64,000 nt of DNA from Musa acuminata AAA Group (GCF_036884655.1 NC_088342.1:11278001-11342000); one strand, 5' to 3'; shown: positions 50,739 through 63,519, numbered from the stretch's first letter. Notes: generated by a model from the letters alone, not told the origin. Numbers and translations: made by a program.

Positions 50739-52283
50739 TGTTAGGAACGAGTCGGCACTAAGAGGCGGGGTGAATTAGTGCAGCGGTAAAAATCACGATT
50801 TCTGAAATTCTTCATTTCGTACAGTAAAACTGATTTCGGAAATATGCTTAATTTGAAAACGTGTTCGTAAACGTATTGAAAGTAGTAAGGAAGTAAGGAG
50901 GTTTGTAGTAAAATAAATTGCACAAAAGGAAAGGCAAACTAGATTTTTATAGTGGTTTGGTCGTCGTGACCTACATTCACTCCACCGATTCCTCTCCGTC
51001 GAGGCCACCGATATCCACTATCGATTTTCCTTCAATAGGCGAAGACCAACCACCTTTTACAGCTCTTTTTCCTTTTACTGGGTTTAAAAGATAACCCTTA
51101 CACCCCCACTTACTCTTCTCTCAAACTATTCTAATACTTAGAAATTTGAGATGAGTTTACACAAGATTACAGCAGTGTTTCTTTCTTTTTTACTCTCAAT
51201 ACTTGTATTAGTTAACCAAGGATGAGAGGGGTATTTATAAGCTTCAAGTTGATTCAAACTTGGAGCCTAAAAAGGTCTCATCCTAGGTTTCCTAGGTATT
51301 GGTAATGCCACCACCGTTATTGGGCAGTACTACCATCGCTTGATCTGCCATTGGGCAGTACCACCGCCTGATAGGGGCGGTACCACCGCTGGTAGCATTC
51401 ACTACTAGCGATACCACTGCTTAGCCTAGGCGGTACCACTGCCCAAAAATCCTGGGGTGCTGTTTCCTAGTTGTTGCCACCGTCGGCCCTAGCGGTGCCA
51501 CCGTCAACTAGGCTTTCAACATCCTGGTTGGGCCTTGAATCCAGCCCAAACCAGCTTAACTTTGGTCATAGTTAGCCCCTATCAGAGTTGATGAGATTAC
51601 CTCCCAATTCTAACTCCAATTATGTGCTAACTATAAAATTTAAAGCATATAATAAGCTAAATAAGTCTGGTTTCTTCCGGCGAACTTCCGACGATCTCTC
51701 GACAATGTTCCAACAGACTCCGGCAAGCTCCTGGACTTCATGACGATCTTCTGGGTGAGTTTTGATGAGCTTCTTTGGCAAAATCTTGGACTTCTCGGTT
51801 AGTTTCGGCAGAACTTCCAACGAACGTTTGGACTTCCGACGAACTCTCGAACTCCCAATGAAATCACATTCTTGACTCCGGAACTTCATTTTAGTTTATG
51901 CCTTGCTATCGTAGTTAATCTTGTATACATAAAAACACACTTTGATCTAAACAATTATTACTAAGCATGAATCATGTTATCCGGCATGTCATTGGTCCAT
52001 CGACGCTTCGTCTGATTCTTCGGTGCATCGTCCTCTCTTGCGGCCTATTACCTAATCGGCCAGTTAACTTCTGCAACTCTGATATCCTTGGCACAATATC
52101 CACTCTTGTTGGCCCGATGCTCGAATCCATGGCTCGAAGCCTTCTGTTGATACGTCGATCGATCCTCTAGCCCGACGCCCAATCTTCTGACATGTTTTCC
52201 TCCAGCCCAACATGATTCTTCCTGCTTTAATTATCTCTCTATGATCGAAGCATCTTGCATCACTCAAAATCCGAGATTCAACA
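50739..52283 (-). repeat. 3' LTR of the pol-less Sirevirus
   Basis: 1,545 bp; on + TGTTAGGAACGAG to GAGATTCAACA. GGTACC-type repeats at 51300-51500. Confidence 0.88.
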
Positions 52284-52299
52284 ATTTCTCCCTTTTTGA

Positions 52300-54780
52300 T
52301 GATGACAACCAATTGATGATGGAGTTAATCTTAACTCCCGGAGTTTAAATAAACTCCCCCTATCAATATGACATATTGATAGAACTCTTGGATTCAAAAA
52401 TCTAAGTAACATGTTATCATAAACTTATGATAAACCATCATCATACTTCTCCCCCTTTGTCATCAACAAAAAAGAGAAGTCCAACTATCAAGTGTTTAGA
52501 CATACAAGTTCAAATCATTGCATAAAAAACATAATATCAAATTTTATCATCATACAATTTATAAGCTAAAAAATTTAGCAAGTGTTATATCATATTAGAA
52601 CATGCAAGCTAGCGAGTTTTAGATATGTAAGGTAGTAAGATAGCAAGTTTACAATATACAAGATAGCAAATTTTATATCACTTTACAACATACATAATCA
52701 CCAAATCATCATTAATTTTAAAGATGCTCGTGATTGTAAATTTTACAAGTTTGTATTTTTGCTTCTTAAGATAGGCAAACTAGTGATATAGCAAGCTCTT
52801 TCTTCTCTTTTGAGAAGTACCATGTTTTCTTCCTTTGCAAAGTGCAAGCTAGCAAAATTTTACATTATTTTATACAAGCTAGCAATTTGACAAGTGTTAC
52901 TTCTCTTTAAAATATGAAGGCTAGCAAGTTTTTAAAAAATAATGCAAGATAACAAGCTAGCAAGATACAATGTTTTACATGAAGCAAGCTACATGAAGTA
53001 TGTTTGCATCGTCTCTTTAGATGTGCTAGCAAGCTTTACACATATGAAAATTTGCAAGATTTTTGTATCTTTTTTAGATGAGCAAGCTTTTTGCTTCTTC
53101 TTGAAGTACGCAAGCTAGCAAAATTTACTCCCCCTATGTCATTGTCAAATAGAAGGGAAGAATATAATGTTGTAATTCTTTTCCCTTTTTATCAATCTTC
53201 ACATCATGATAAAAGCAAAACATCAACCTTATTTCAATATGTTTGTGCATCATTACAATTTCAATGCACAATTTTAAAACATTACATATCGTCCTTACTC
53301 TATGCATGATACTAAAAATAAATCAATCATCATATCATACATAATACTCATAAGCTAGCAAATTTATATCATTTTAGAGCATCAAAACATTATCATGAGT
53401 ATTTCATGTATTCATATCATCATATGAAGAATATCAAGAAGAATTAGGTGATGAGATATACTTCAAGAATATAAGGAATTATACAAAGCCAAAAAATCAT
53501 ATCATGAAAGATGAGATCATGTGAATACCAAAAGACATGATTCATTTTGACAAATCTCCTCTTAAATATTCAAAGAGAAATCTTAGGAGATCAAATATTA
53601 AAAGATATTCAAATAAAATTTTAAGTAATACATTTCGAAAAAGATATTCTCTTTAGTAAATCACAAAAAAAAAACATAGGAGGAAAATATTTCAATTCAT
53701 GCATAAGAAATCTTATGATTCATATAGAAAATCTCCTCTTTAGTAAAATACCAAGAAAAATCGTAGGAGTATAAAGAAGAGATCTTAATTAAAAAAATCT
53801 CATGTAATTCTAAGAAATCAAGATCATGATTTTGATAAAAATCATTCAAATTAAAATCATCAAAATCATCAAAATCTTTTCAAGAAAATTCAATGAAGGC
53901 AACGTAAATAGATTCTTATGAGAACTCGATTTATGCATAATGTCTCAATTTTTCATGAATGCCATAAGATATGATTTATTTTAGCAAATCTATTCTTTTA
54001 TAAGTAGATAAAAGAAACATAGGATATTAAATGATATAATATCTTGATTCGTGCATAAGAAATCTCAAGTTATAAATTTTAAAAAATCAAGATAAAGCTC
54101 ATTTAAATTCAAATCGTTAAACAAGATCATTTTCAAAGTTCAAGAGATTCAAAATAATATAAATAGATTTATCAATCTCTTCTTTTTGAAAGTCGATGAA
54201 GTAGAGAGAAATAAAATTTTCAAAGAGAAAGCTTTCTTCCTTTTGGTGTTTCAATTCAAAAGATTGATTTCATAGAAGCATGCCTTTTTCATTTATGCCA
54301 AATAAAAACATACGATCAAAAAATAAGTTTCATCATAAAAACCATCTATCTTGTTTATAATCAAAAAAATAATTTTCATTGCGACAAAGATCAATAGGCC
54401 ATGAATCACAAAAATCATTATGCATAATTTCATATTGAGCATGATATCAAACCTCTTAACATTTTTATTAAGACATCAAGCATGGTTTCAATCAAAATAA
54501 AAAATTATCAAGATACACATTATTTCTTCTTAAAAAACATACATATGATTATCATTAGATTTAAATCTAACATTTTATTCCTTTAACATAAAACATATAA
54601 TTTTTATTATCATTTTTAAAATTACTAGCAGGATCCTAATTTTTGCATTTTCATTACATCATTAAACATGTAAATTTTAAAAAGAAATTTATATAATTTT
54701 TTTAAACTAAATTAAAAACAACTCATGAAGAACATCATGTAATTTCAAAGTAAACTAAGGGGATGTTGATTACCTCATTG
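52300..54780 (-). repeat. Sirevirus 3' region: repeat arrays and multiple polypurine tracts
   Basis: The + strand 52560-53115 carries about a dozen variants of GCAAGCTAGCAAGTTTT at 30-60 bp spacing. At 53400-54200 there are diverged units with AAAGACATGATTCATTTTGA and TAAGAAATCT blocks. CTCCCCCT-type tracts (polypurine on the minus strand) lie at 52354-52361, 52447-52460 and 53127-53136. No long open frame. Confidence 0.65.
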
Positions 54781-54839
54781 TAGAATGCTGTTAAGGCGTA
54801 GTTTACCACCCCGCCTTTGTTGATTTTCTCCTTATTTTC

Positions 54840-55685
54840 GGATCAGCTCGATTCATCCAAAGTTGCCTTCTTCTTCTTTTTAAGTTTATTTTTAATTTTT
54901 AATTCTTGTTTTAAAATTTTCATAAGGAGTTCAAGTTCACCATCACTTGAGCTTATGCTCGAGTGGTCTTCAATTGTTCTAAGTCTGAAAGTCTTCATGT
55001 TCTTTGGAAGATGGTTCTCAAGTTCTTCATATACATTGCACGTCATTTCATAGGTCATCAAAAACCCTATAAGTTCTTCAATTGGAAAATGGTTCAAGTT
55101 TTTTTATTTTTGAATAGTCATTACTCTTGAATCCTAAGTTTTAGAAAGTGAGCGTAAAACTTTATTCACAAGTTCAAGATTCAAAAAATATTTACTAAGA
55201 GCTTTTAAACTATTGACAACATCCGTAAAACGGGTGTACATGTCTCCAATAGTTTCACTTGGCTTCATTTGAAAACGTTCAAAATCATACATCAAAAGGT
55301 TTATCTTAGAGTCTTTTACTCTACTAGTGCCTTCGTATGTTATTTCAAGAGTGTGCCATATATCGAAAGTCATTTTGCAGATAAAAATTCGATTGAATTC
55401 GTTTTTGTTTAAGGCACAAAATAGAGTATTCATAGCTCTATCATTTAAAGAAAGTATTCTTCTCTAAATCATTCCAATGATTCATTGGAAGAGAAGAATT
55501 TTGAAAGCCGCTTTCGACAATATTCCATAAGTTCAAACCAAAGAAAGTAAGAAAACTCTCATTCGAGTTTTCCAACATGTGTAGTCCATCCCATTGAACA
55601 AGGGAGGATGAATGAGAGAGTGACCCACTTGAAAGCCGAAAAGAGTAATTTCTCTTAGGTGTTGAACCAAATGAGAAATCATGAG
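54840..55685 (-). pseudogene. Sirevirus gag of the pol-less copy
   Basis: Three minus-strand frames in order: 55698-55441, 55433-55134 (contains KPSETIGDMYTRFTDVVN), and 55097-54843 (contains EELIGFLMTYEMTC, acidic SSISSSDGELE, ending ATLDESS). The second-knuckle and protease segments that follow in other copies are absent. Confidence 0.82.
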
Positions 55686-55686
55686 G

Positions 55687-55699
55687 CTCTGATACCAAC
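55687..55699 (-). other. Primer-binding site, Met-tRNA type
   Basis: The minus strand reads GTTGGTATCAGAG directly after the LTR end; intact. Confidence 0.8.
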
Positions 55700-56358
55700 T
55701 ATTAGAAACGAGTCGGCACTAAGAGGGGGGGGCGTGAATTAATGCAGCGGTAAAAATCACGGTTTATGAAATTCTTCGTATCATATAGTAAAATCGATTT
55801 CAGAAATATGCTTAAATTGAAAGCGTGTTCGTAAATATATTGAAAGCAATAAGTAAGGAGGTTTGCAGAAAGATAAATTGCACAAAAGAAAAGACAAACC
55901 AGATTTTTATAGTGGTTCAGTCGTCGTGACCTACATCTACTCCACCGATTTCTCTTTTGTCGAGGCTACCGACATCCACTATCGGTTTTCCTTCAATAAG
56001 CGAAGATCAACCACCTTTTATAGCTCTTTATCTTTTAACCGGGTTTAGGAGATAACCCTTACACCCCCACTGACTCCTCTCTCAAACTATTCTAACACTT
56101 AGAACTTTGAGAGGAGTTCATACAAGATTACAGCAGCGTTTCTTTCCTTTTTACTCTCAATACTTATGTTAGTTAACCAAGGATTAGAGGGTTCTTTATA
56201 GGCTTCAAGTTGATTCAAACATAGAGCCTAAAAAGGTCTTATCCCAGGTTTCTTGGGTACTGACAATACCACCGTCGTTATTGGGCGGTACTACCACTAC
56301 TTGATCTACCATTAGGTGGTACCACTACCCAAAAATCTTGGAGTGTTGTTTCCCATGC
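55700..56358 (-). repeat. 5' LTR, 3'-terminal part
   Basis: On + from TATTAGAAACGAG with a G-tract at 55722-55731 and GGTACC-type repeats at 56270-56330, ending at the younger insertion. Confidence 0.85.
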
Positions 56359-56804
56359 TGTCACGGACTTAGCTAGTTTTGCCTAAGTCGTGCAGCACCC
56401 TTGCGTGTCCGTCCGTAAAGGTCAGCCTCTCCGAAGCCTCCCATGGTCTCTTAGGACCCACAAAAGAGAGAACAAGACAGAGAAAACGCCTCACTCAGGA
56501 TCCACAAGCAAGCATCTCCGAAAAACACTTTATAGACAATGCAAATTACAAACAAACTTTACAAGCTCTGAACAGTTGCACAACAAAGGGTAAAATGGTC
56601 CATTATAGATCGAAAATCTCTCACACGTGTCCACATGACACAACCTTTATTTATAAGCCTAAAGCGGTCACCAACCCAACTAAAATGGGACTATTAAGCC
56701 TTCGGTCGTCCATCTACATGCTGTACAAAGCATGAACATACCAAAAGACATGGACATACATAAGCATTATATCAAACATCCTGTTTAGAAGTTTGTCCGT
56801 GACA
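56359..56804 (-). repeat. 3' LTR of the LARD-like element
   Basis: 446 bp; bounded by a polypurine tract on its inner side. Confidence 0.9.
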
Positions 56805-59800
56805 TTCTCCCCCACTTCTTCCTTCGACGTCCTCATTGAAGCCTTTGCCAACACTGCAACTCCTCGCCTTTGCTGAGTCTTCAATCTTCTGCTCCAGCTA
56901 TAATGCGCCTCTTGGCTCCCAACTGCTCTCCGTTGCTGTTTTTGAGTAGTCGAACCTTTGATCCGCCATGCTGCTTCAACTCACCAATGACTCTGACTCT
57001 GGTGTGGGGTTGGCTGAGTTGTGTCAATCCTTGTTAATTCCTGTGGATCCTCCAAATGAAGGAAAAGACCATCTTTACTACACCAGTCTCTCAAATGCCT
57101 CATGCTGCTTGAACTGGGTGGATGCTTGTTGGAGCTTTAACGAGCATCGTCTCGTAAACTTCTGAAGTTTTGGGTCCTTCCTCCACAAAATTTGCTCATT
57201 GACTCTTCTTTCAATTAGTTGTCCCATCCAAGTAGGTTCGTATCACTTTCGCTTTCGATTGGCATTTTGTTGGGAAATGAAACGGACAATCTACTCTTAG
57301 TAGCACTGATCACCATTGGTGAGGATTTGACAACTATTATCTTCCATTATCTTCGAAGGGTCTTTGAACTTCTGCAGAGCTCCTCTGCTGGATAGATAAG
57401 AGAATTGGGGTACTCGGTTTCGCCCATTCTCTTAAGGGTTGAGAAGGCAAAGGTTACTTGACTTCGCCCGCCTCCTCGAGGTTGTACTCCATGCATCGAG
57501 CTGGTTACTAGCCTTCGCTTGCTCTTTGCTCACACTTCTGAAGCACTTGAAGTGTTTGCACTCCTTGCGTTGAGTTAGCTACTGTGATTCACCTTCTCAA
57601 TGCCATTGAACTTCTGGAATGCAGGAAGTTTTCACCCCAACTTGGAGTAATTCTCTAATAGATTTGGTCGCCTCTGGGATTGTACCATCTTCTCCATCAA
57701 CCCTACCGTCTACTCCCCTAAGTAGCGAAGGTACAGCACTGCGTACTGACTACTTCGTTCCTTGGTCGTGCACTCTTGCACGACCCAAAGTCCTTCACTT
57801 TCGGCTATCTTGATGAGAAACTCATTGACATCGGTCTTACGAAGTTCCTTGGCCTCTGCCATTCAGCCTTGTCTCGGTACTTGGAGTTTGCCTCTGCATG
57901 CTCCAGTTCCTCGGCCCCTTTCACGACCAAGCGCTCTCCCTCCATGAGAGCAAGGGATCAATGACTTTCACGGAAGTCCCGCCTCTGCGGTACCATGGCG
58001 CTGCCATGCCCATGGCACTACTATCCGTCGTCTCGCATCTGCATCCCTTTTCTTCACAATCAGTAGATATGCCTTTGTGGTACTCCTCCGAGTCCACCTC
58101 CATTCTAATTGATGCTTGATTTTAGGTAGCTAAGTCCCTCTGGACTCGTCGTTGCTTCCTCGCCCCTTTCGACCCCCTGCTTCAACACCTCTGTGTTCTC
58201 CAAGCAGCTCCCTTTGGTCGATGGAAAGACAGACTGCAACTCCCATGCATGGCCTCTACCATCACGTTGTAGGGTTTGCACCGATTCTGTTCTCCTTAGC
58301 TTCCTTGGTAGCAACGTTCGCTTACTCGACCTTGTCTTCTGACTTGTCGGGCTCCCTTAAGCGAATATGAGCTCTGGAGCAGTCCAACTCTTCAGCTGCT
58401 TCGATCATACCACTGTATAATCAAGTCCCTCCCATGGGACTCACTGGTACTTGCATTTGAACTTTTCCCTTGGTGGAACACATCCCCCATATGCTGATGA
58501 CTAAGGCTTTCATCCGATGCAAGATTCGATGCACGCACGAAAGACCCGCCTCTGCGGTACCATGGCCTTCACTCCTTGAATCCATAGCCCTTCTTGCCGT
58601 CGTGTTATTCACCAAAGTGGAGCTTCCAGTAGCTCCCGATCATACCTCCGTATGATCTTGTCCCTTACGGGGCTAGATTGTGTGTATCGCATTGCCATGA
58701 ACTATTCTACCACGATCCGCTGCACCATGTCGCCTCCTGGTGACATCTCCATTGCATTATGATCCTTGTGGGAAGAACTCGAATTGTGGTCCCTCCATGT
58801 ATGACCTCTGCCAATACATCGCAGGGTCTCTTCCACCTTCGATTTTGTTCGCTCCTTTGACAATCGACCTTCATCCACCCACTCTTGGGTCACACCAAGA
58901 TGAAGTACCGTTCTAGGATAGTCCATCGCCTAGTAGCTCCCAAAGTCCCCCGACTTTATTGCAATTAGTGCACCATTGTCTGGATCCTGGGCCTCTACCC
59001 CTACCAGCACAATCTTCACTGTGCACCGCTTCCTTTATAGCAACTTGAATGACAACACTGTGGCATATTCTTCAAGAGTACCCGCCTCTGCATCCTCTTG
59101 CCCCATGCTAAGGCCTTCTGAACCCAACTTCACCTCCGTAAATTGAGTCGCCTTAGTTCCTCCATCAAATGCTCCTCTGAGATAAAGTGCATGTGCCCAA
59201 AAGCTCCCTTCGTCTTTGGCACCATGCAAGATGAGTCTGCTCCGTTAGAATGAATGACCCATAGAACAACATGATCCTGCTCTTGCCTCTGCAAGAGTTC
59301 ATGTCCTTGACCTCTATCCAAGGAAAGCACTATGCCTCTGCTCCATGTTCCATCTTCTATGCTGGCTCCCTTTATGCGGCTTGGGTACTTCGCCAAGGTA
59401 CACCCAAGTTGTTTCGCTTCTCGTTTTTTCATTGAGTTGATGGTGGCCCTCGCGCCCACCATTCCACGGTCGGCCCTCCCTTAAGTCTGATCTCCATATC
59501 GACTCGAAGTGTGCCTTCATTTGTATTGCTTTGGGTCGCTCCCCCACTTAATCTCGCAATGCATCCACCAATGCATTCTCTCGAGCGAGATCATGCGACG
59601 ACTCCTCTTTGCTTGCTCAGTCCATTGAGCTTCGTGGAGTTGTTGTTTATTGAGGTACTCCTCCTCAACTTATGAGGTTCGTCCCACATGATTCTCCCTT
59701 TGGACAGCCAGGACTTATCCCTCCTTGAAAACTGTCCCATTGGAGCAATATCTCTCTTCGTTCCGGAGACCACCATCCCCTTGGACTACTCCGATCTGCT

Positions 59801-60477
59801 GAACAAACTGTGCATTGTTCTGCCTCCTGTAAACACACTTGCTAGATTGCGACTCCACGTCAATACAACCCCCGCTGCACCCCTCAAGGCCTAGCAACAT
59901 GCTGAACTAGTTGCACCCTTCAGCCTCCTACGGACGTATCCTTCGCTTGCCGAAGAGAAAGTTTCAATGCTCCATGGCGCCGAGTTTTGGTTGCCTTGGG
60001 ATGGCCACGAACATTCCATCGTCCGCATACAAGCCCATGTATGAGTACCAAATTCTTCGAGCTAGCAATTCCCCTCACCTCTGTGAGCTTTGCATAACTC
60101 TTTTGGTCATTGAGTAACTCATTCTACCTTGCATGGTCTCATCCTTTACCAAGCGCCTCACTTGCCTTGAGCACCATCAAGTATAGTTGTCAACGTTGAG
60201 CCGTAGCTCAAACTCAGTCATCCCAACCTTTGTGCGCTTCACATTCTTCCAAGCTTGTCTGTTCTCATGATGCCTCTTGCGCGAAGGGTTGGTCATTCCT
60301 CTGAATGCTAATATCAGATGCCCGCTCCTCTGAGCGACTCCTTTTCCCTACATCTCCATGCCTGTTTTCCCCCAAACGGTCGCGCGTGTGCTGACTGCCC
60401 TCAACGCAGCCCCGCTAGGTCCCCCACGTTTGCATGCTAAGTGTTTCTATAAGTGCTTGTCCCGCTCTAATACCATC
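56805..60477 (-). other. Internal region of the LARD-like element
   Basis: Only short frames, none with a family I recognise. The largest on the minus strand are 59462-59130 and 59547-59314. There are weak internal repeats: CCTCTGCGGTACCATGG at 57983 and 58549 on +, and similar CATGxxTGACCTCTxCCA blocks near 58245 and 58797. This could be a decayed coding sequence or a spacer needed only for RNA packaging. Confidence 0.6.
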
Positions 60478-60923
60478 TATCACGGACTTAGCTGGTTTTG
60501 CCTAAGTCGTGCGGCACCCTTGCGTGTCCATCCGCAAAGGTCAGCCTCCCCGAAGCCTCCCATGGTCTCTTAGGACCCACAAAAGAGAGAACAAGACAGA
60601 GAAAACGCCTCACTCGGGATCCACAAGCAAACATCTCCGAAAAACACTTTATAGACAATGCAAATTACAAACAGACTTTACAAGCTCTGAACAGTTGCAC
60701 AACAAAGGGTAAAATGGTCCATTACATATTAAAAATCTCTCACACGTGTCCACATGACACAACCTTTATTTACAAGCCTAAAGCGGCCACCAACCCAACT
60801 AAAATGGGACTATTAAGCATTCGGTCGTCCATCTACATGCTGTACAAAGCATGAACATAGCAAAAGACATGGACATACATAAGCATTATATCAAACATCT
60901 TGTTTAGAAGTTTGTCCGTGACA
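60478..60923 (-). repeat. 5' LTR of the LARD-like element
   Basis: 446 bp, equal in length to its partner; primer-site match lies just left of it on +. Confidence 0.9.
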
Positions 60924-61785
60924 ATGCAGTGGCACCGCCAACTGGGCTTTCAGCATCTTGGTTGGGCTTTAAATCGGGTCCAAAGTAGCCTAACTTCGGG
61001 CCCAATTGGCCCCTAACGGAGTTGATGGGATTACCTCCCAATCCCAACTATAATTATGTGTTAACTACGAAATTTAAAGCATATAATAAGTAAATAAGTC
61101 CAGTTTCTTCCGCCAAGCTTCCTGTGAACTTTCGGTGAACATCCGACGATCTCTCGACAATGTTCCAGCAGACTCCCGGCAAGCTCATGGATTTCACGAT
61201 GATCTTCTTAGTAAGTTCTAACGAGCTTCTTTGGCAAGCTTCTGGACTTCTCGATTGTTCCAATAGAACTTCCGATGAATGTCCGAACTTCTGACGAACT
61301 CTCGAACTCCCAACAAAATCACGTTCTTGACTCCGGAACTTCATTTTACTTTATGTCTTACTATCATAGTTAATCCTGCACACATAAAAACACATTTCGA
61401 TCTAGACAATTATTATTAAGCATGAATCATATTGTCCGGCATGTCATTGGTCTATCGACGATCCGTCTGATTCTTCGGTGCATCATCCTCTCTTGCGGCC
61501 TATTACCTAATCGGCTAGTTGATCTTCGTAACTCCGATATCCTTCGCATAATATCCACTCTTCTTAGCCCGATGCATGAATCCATGGCCCGAAGCCTTCT
61601 ATCGATACGTCGACCGATCCTCCAGCCCGACGTCTAATCTTTTAATATGTTTTCCTCCGGCCCAACATGATTCTTCCTGCTTTAATTGTTTCTCCCTGAT
61701 CGAAGCATTATGCGTCACTCAAAAATGCAGATCGAATCATAAACACTTATCATTTGGTTTTATCATCAAAATCCGAGATTCAACA
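60924..61785 (-). repeat. 5' LTR, 5'-terminal part, of the pol-less Sirevirus
   Basis: Resumes at GTGGCACCGCCAACTGGGC, which matches the 3' LTR at about 51490-51510, and ends GAGATTCAACA. Confidence 0.85.
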
Positions 61786-61790
61786 ATAAC

Positions 61791-62275
61791 GTTTATACTA
61801 TTGATCTTAAAGATTTTCATGATGAAACTTACTTTTCGGTTTTCAATGATAATGCATAGCTATGATATAGAAGACTAGGGTATGTTAGTATAAAATGAAT
61901 CTCATATATTAAAGAACTTGTAAGAGAAATACATTTTTCTTGGATATTCTTTTATCTCTAAAGCTTCTCAAGTTTTCAATAAGAGATCTTTACTCACTGA
62001 TGAATCTATTTATGTTATTTTTAATGAATCTCTTGAATAAAAAAAATGATTTTGGATTTGATAAATTAAATTTAAATGAGGAATCTTTTCCTAAAGCAAC
62101 TTAGATATATCTATTTCAAAAAAACCTTACTTAAGGAATGGATGTATATATATGTATATCCTAGGAAGCTAGTTATTGGGTATACATCAAAAAGTGTTAA
62201 AACTCATTCTCCGTTAAAAAATATTTATACAAATTTTATTTTTTTATTTATCTCAAATTATGCATAAATATATTG
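61791..62275 (+). pseudogene. Remnant of copia pol after the insertion
   Basis: It resumes the host frame with TIDLKDFHDETYFSVFNDNA, directly continuing the segment lost at 50738. It then degrades, and at 62130-62220 reads EWMYIYVYPRKLVIGYTSKS and VKTHSPLKNI. This resembles the linker just before RT in Sirevirus/Tork pol. Integrase is missing between these two points, and RT after them. Confidence 0.7.
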
Positions 62276-62313
62276 ATGATGTCTTTAAAGATGACTTATG
62301 ATCTCCACAATAT

Positions 62314-63071
62314 ATGAATCAAGACATTTTACTATTAGATCTCCTAAGATTCTTTCTTTTTACTATTGACTAAGAAGGAAATTTATCTAAATGAATTATA
62401 ATCTTTCGATATTCTTGACTTGAAATTTATTTTGTATGAATTTGGACTTTTCACTATTTGATCTCCTATAAATCTTTCATTTTGCTAACGACTAAGATGG
62501 AGATTTATCCAAATAAATTATGATTTTGGCATTCACGACTTGAGTTGTTTTTGTATGAATTAAGACCTTTTACTATTTGATCTCCTATGATTTTTTATTT
62601 TTATTATTGGAGATATTTATTCAAATGAATCATGATCTTTCACTTGACTTCTCAGTATTCATGACTTGAGATTTATTTTATATGATTCAAGATATTTTAA
62701 TATTTGATTTCCTATGATTATTTCTTTTTATTATTTACTAATGAGAAGATTTATCCAACTAAATCATGATCTTTTACTTTATTTTTCAGTGTTTATAACT
62801 TGAGCTTTATTTTGTATGAATCAAGACTTTTTATTATTTGATCTCCTGTTATTCTTTATTTTCTCTAATGACTAAGAAGGATATTTATCCAAACGAATCA
62901 TGATCTTTCACTTAATTTCTCGATGTTTATGACTTAAGATTTATTTTGTATGAATCAAGACATTTTACTATTTGATCTCTTATGATTCTTTCCCTTTCCT
63001 ATTTACTAAAGAGGAAATTTATCCAAACAAATCTTGATCTTTCATTATTCATGATTTGAGATTTATTTTGT
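62314..63071 (+). repeat. Six diverged tandem units of about 126 bp
   Basis: Unit starts near 62314, 62434, 62555, 62681, 62816 and 62951. Each has ATGAATCAAGAC, TTTGATCTCCTATGATTC, GGAAATTTATCCAAATGAAT, and ATGACTTGAGATTTATTTTG-like blocks. Unit length varies from about 119 to 135 bp. Diverged relatives occur in the 3' regions of both minus-strand Sireviruses. Confidence 0.8.
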
Positions 63072-63519
63072 ATGACTCTTTTGTATTCATGATTTGTATA
63101 CTTTTTATTGATAAAAAATGAGAATAAGTAATTCATATTTGTGTTGATGACAAAGAGAAAAATAGTGATTCATGCCTAGCTTGTGTTTAACAAGGAGACT
63201 TATGATGCTTTTATAACTTTTTATTACTAGTGACTTATGCCTAACTTTTGTTAATTAGGTTTTTAAAACTTGATTGAATATTTGAGCTTGCAATGATAAT
63301 ATCAAAATTGAATTTGTCTCATCTTGAATTCAAGAGTACCATTGAAAACGTTTTATTTTAAATTCAAGTTCATCACATTTTTAAATGACATATAGATAAG
63401 GAGAGTCTTGTTAAGAGCCCATCAATTTACCTCTTGATGTCCTTGAACTTATCTTTGATATTAATATTCTTCATATTATGATACTAAAGTAATTTTTATT
63501 TTTATACAATTGGAACATT

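Larger units (their letters stand above)
56359..60923 (-). mobile_element. Non-autonomous LTR retrotransposon (LARD-like)
   Basis: Two 446-bp direct repeats at 56359-56804 and 60478-60923 differ by about 18 positions (roughly 96% identical by eye), mostly transitions. Each ends in 10-bp inverted repeats (TGTCACGGAC, GTCCGTGACA; the right copy has TA at the start). On the minus strand the internal side has a primer-site match, TGGTATTAGAGCG (60475 down), and a polypurine tract, AAGTGGGGGAGAA, ending at 56805. A 4-bp duplication ATGC flanks it (56355-56358, 60924-60927). The 3.7 kb interior is GC-richer and has no gag, RT or integrase motif; its longest minus-strand frame is 110 codons. Confidence 0.85.
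50739..61785 (-). mobile_element. Sirevirus-type copia lacking pol, minus strand
   Basis: 3' LTR 50739-52283 with polypurine tract 52284-52298; 3' non-coding repeats 52300-54780; gag 54840-55685; primer site 55687-55699; 5' LTR 55700-56358 plus 60924-61785 (1,521 bp without its own insertion). No protease, integrase or RT. The host reading frame breaks at GTAAC: 5-mers beside the element are GTTTT on the left and ATAAC on the right, compatible with a decayed duplication of GTAAC. Confidence 0.82.

Noticed and set aside
52560..53115. CRISPR-like spacing of GCTAGCAAG repeats
   Set aside because: Repeats are diverged, spacing irregular, and the sequence is plant retrotransposon DNA; no cas genes.
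56379..56735. 118-codon frame repeated at 60498-60854
   Set aside because: Both lie inside the two LTRs of the LARD-like element; the conserved frame simply reflects LTR duplication and has no known domain.
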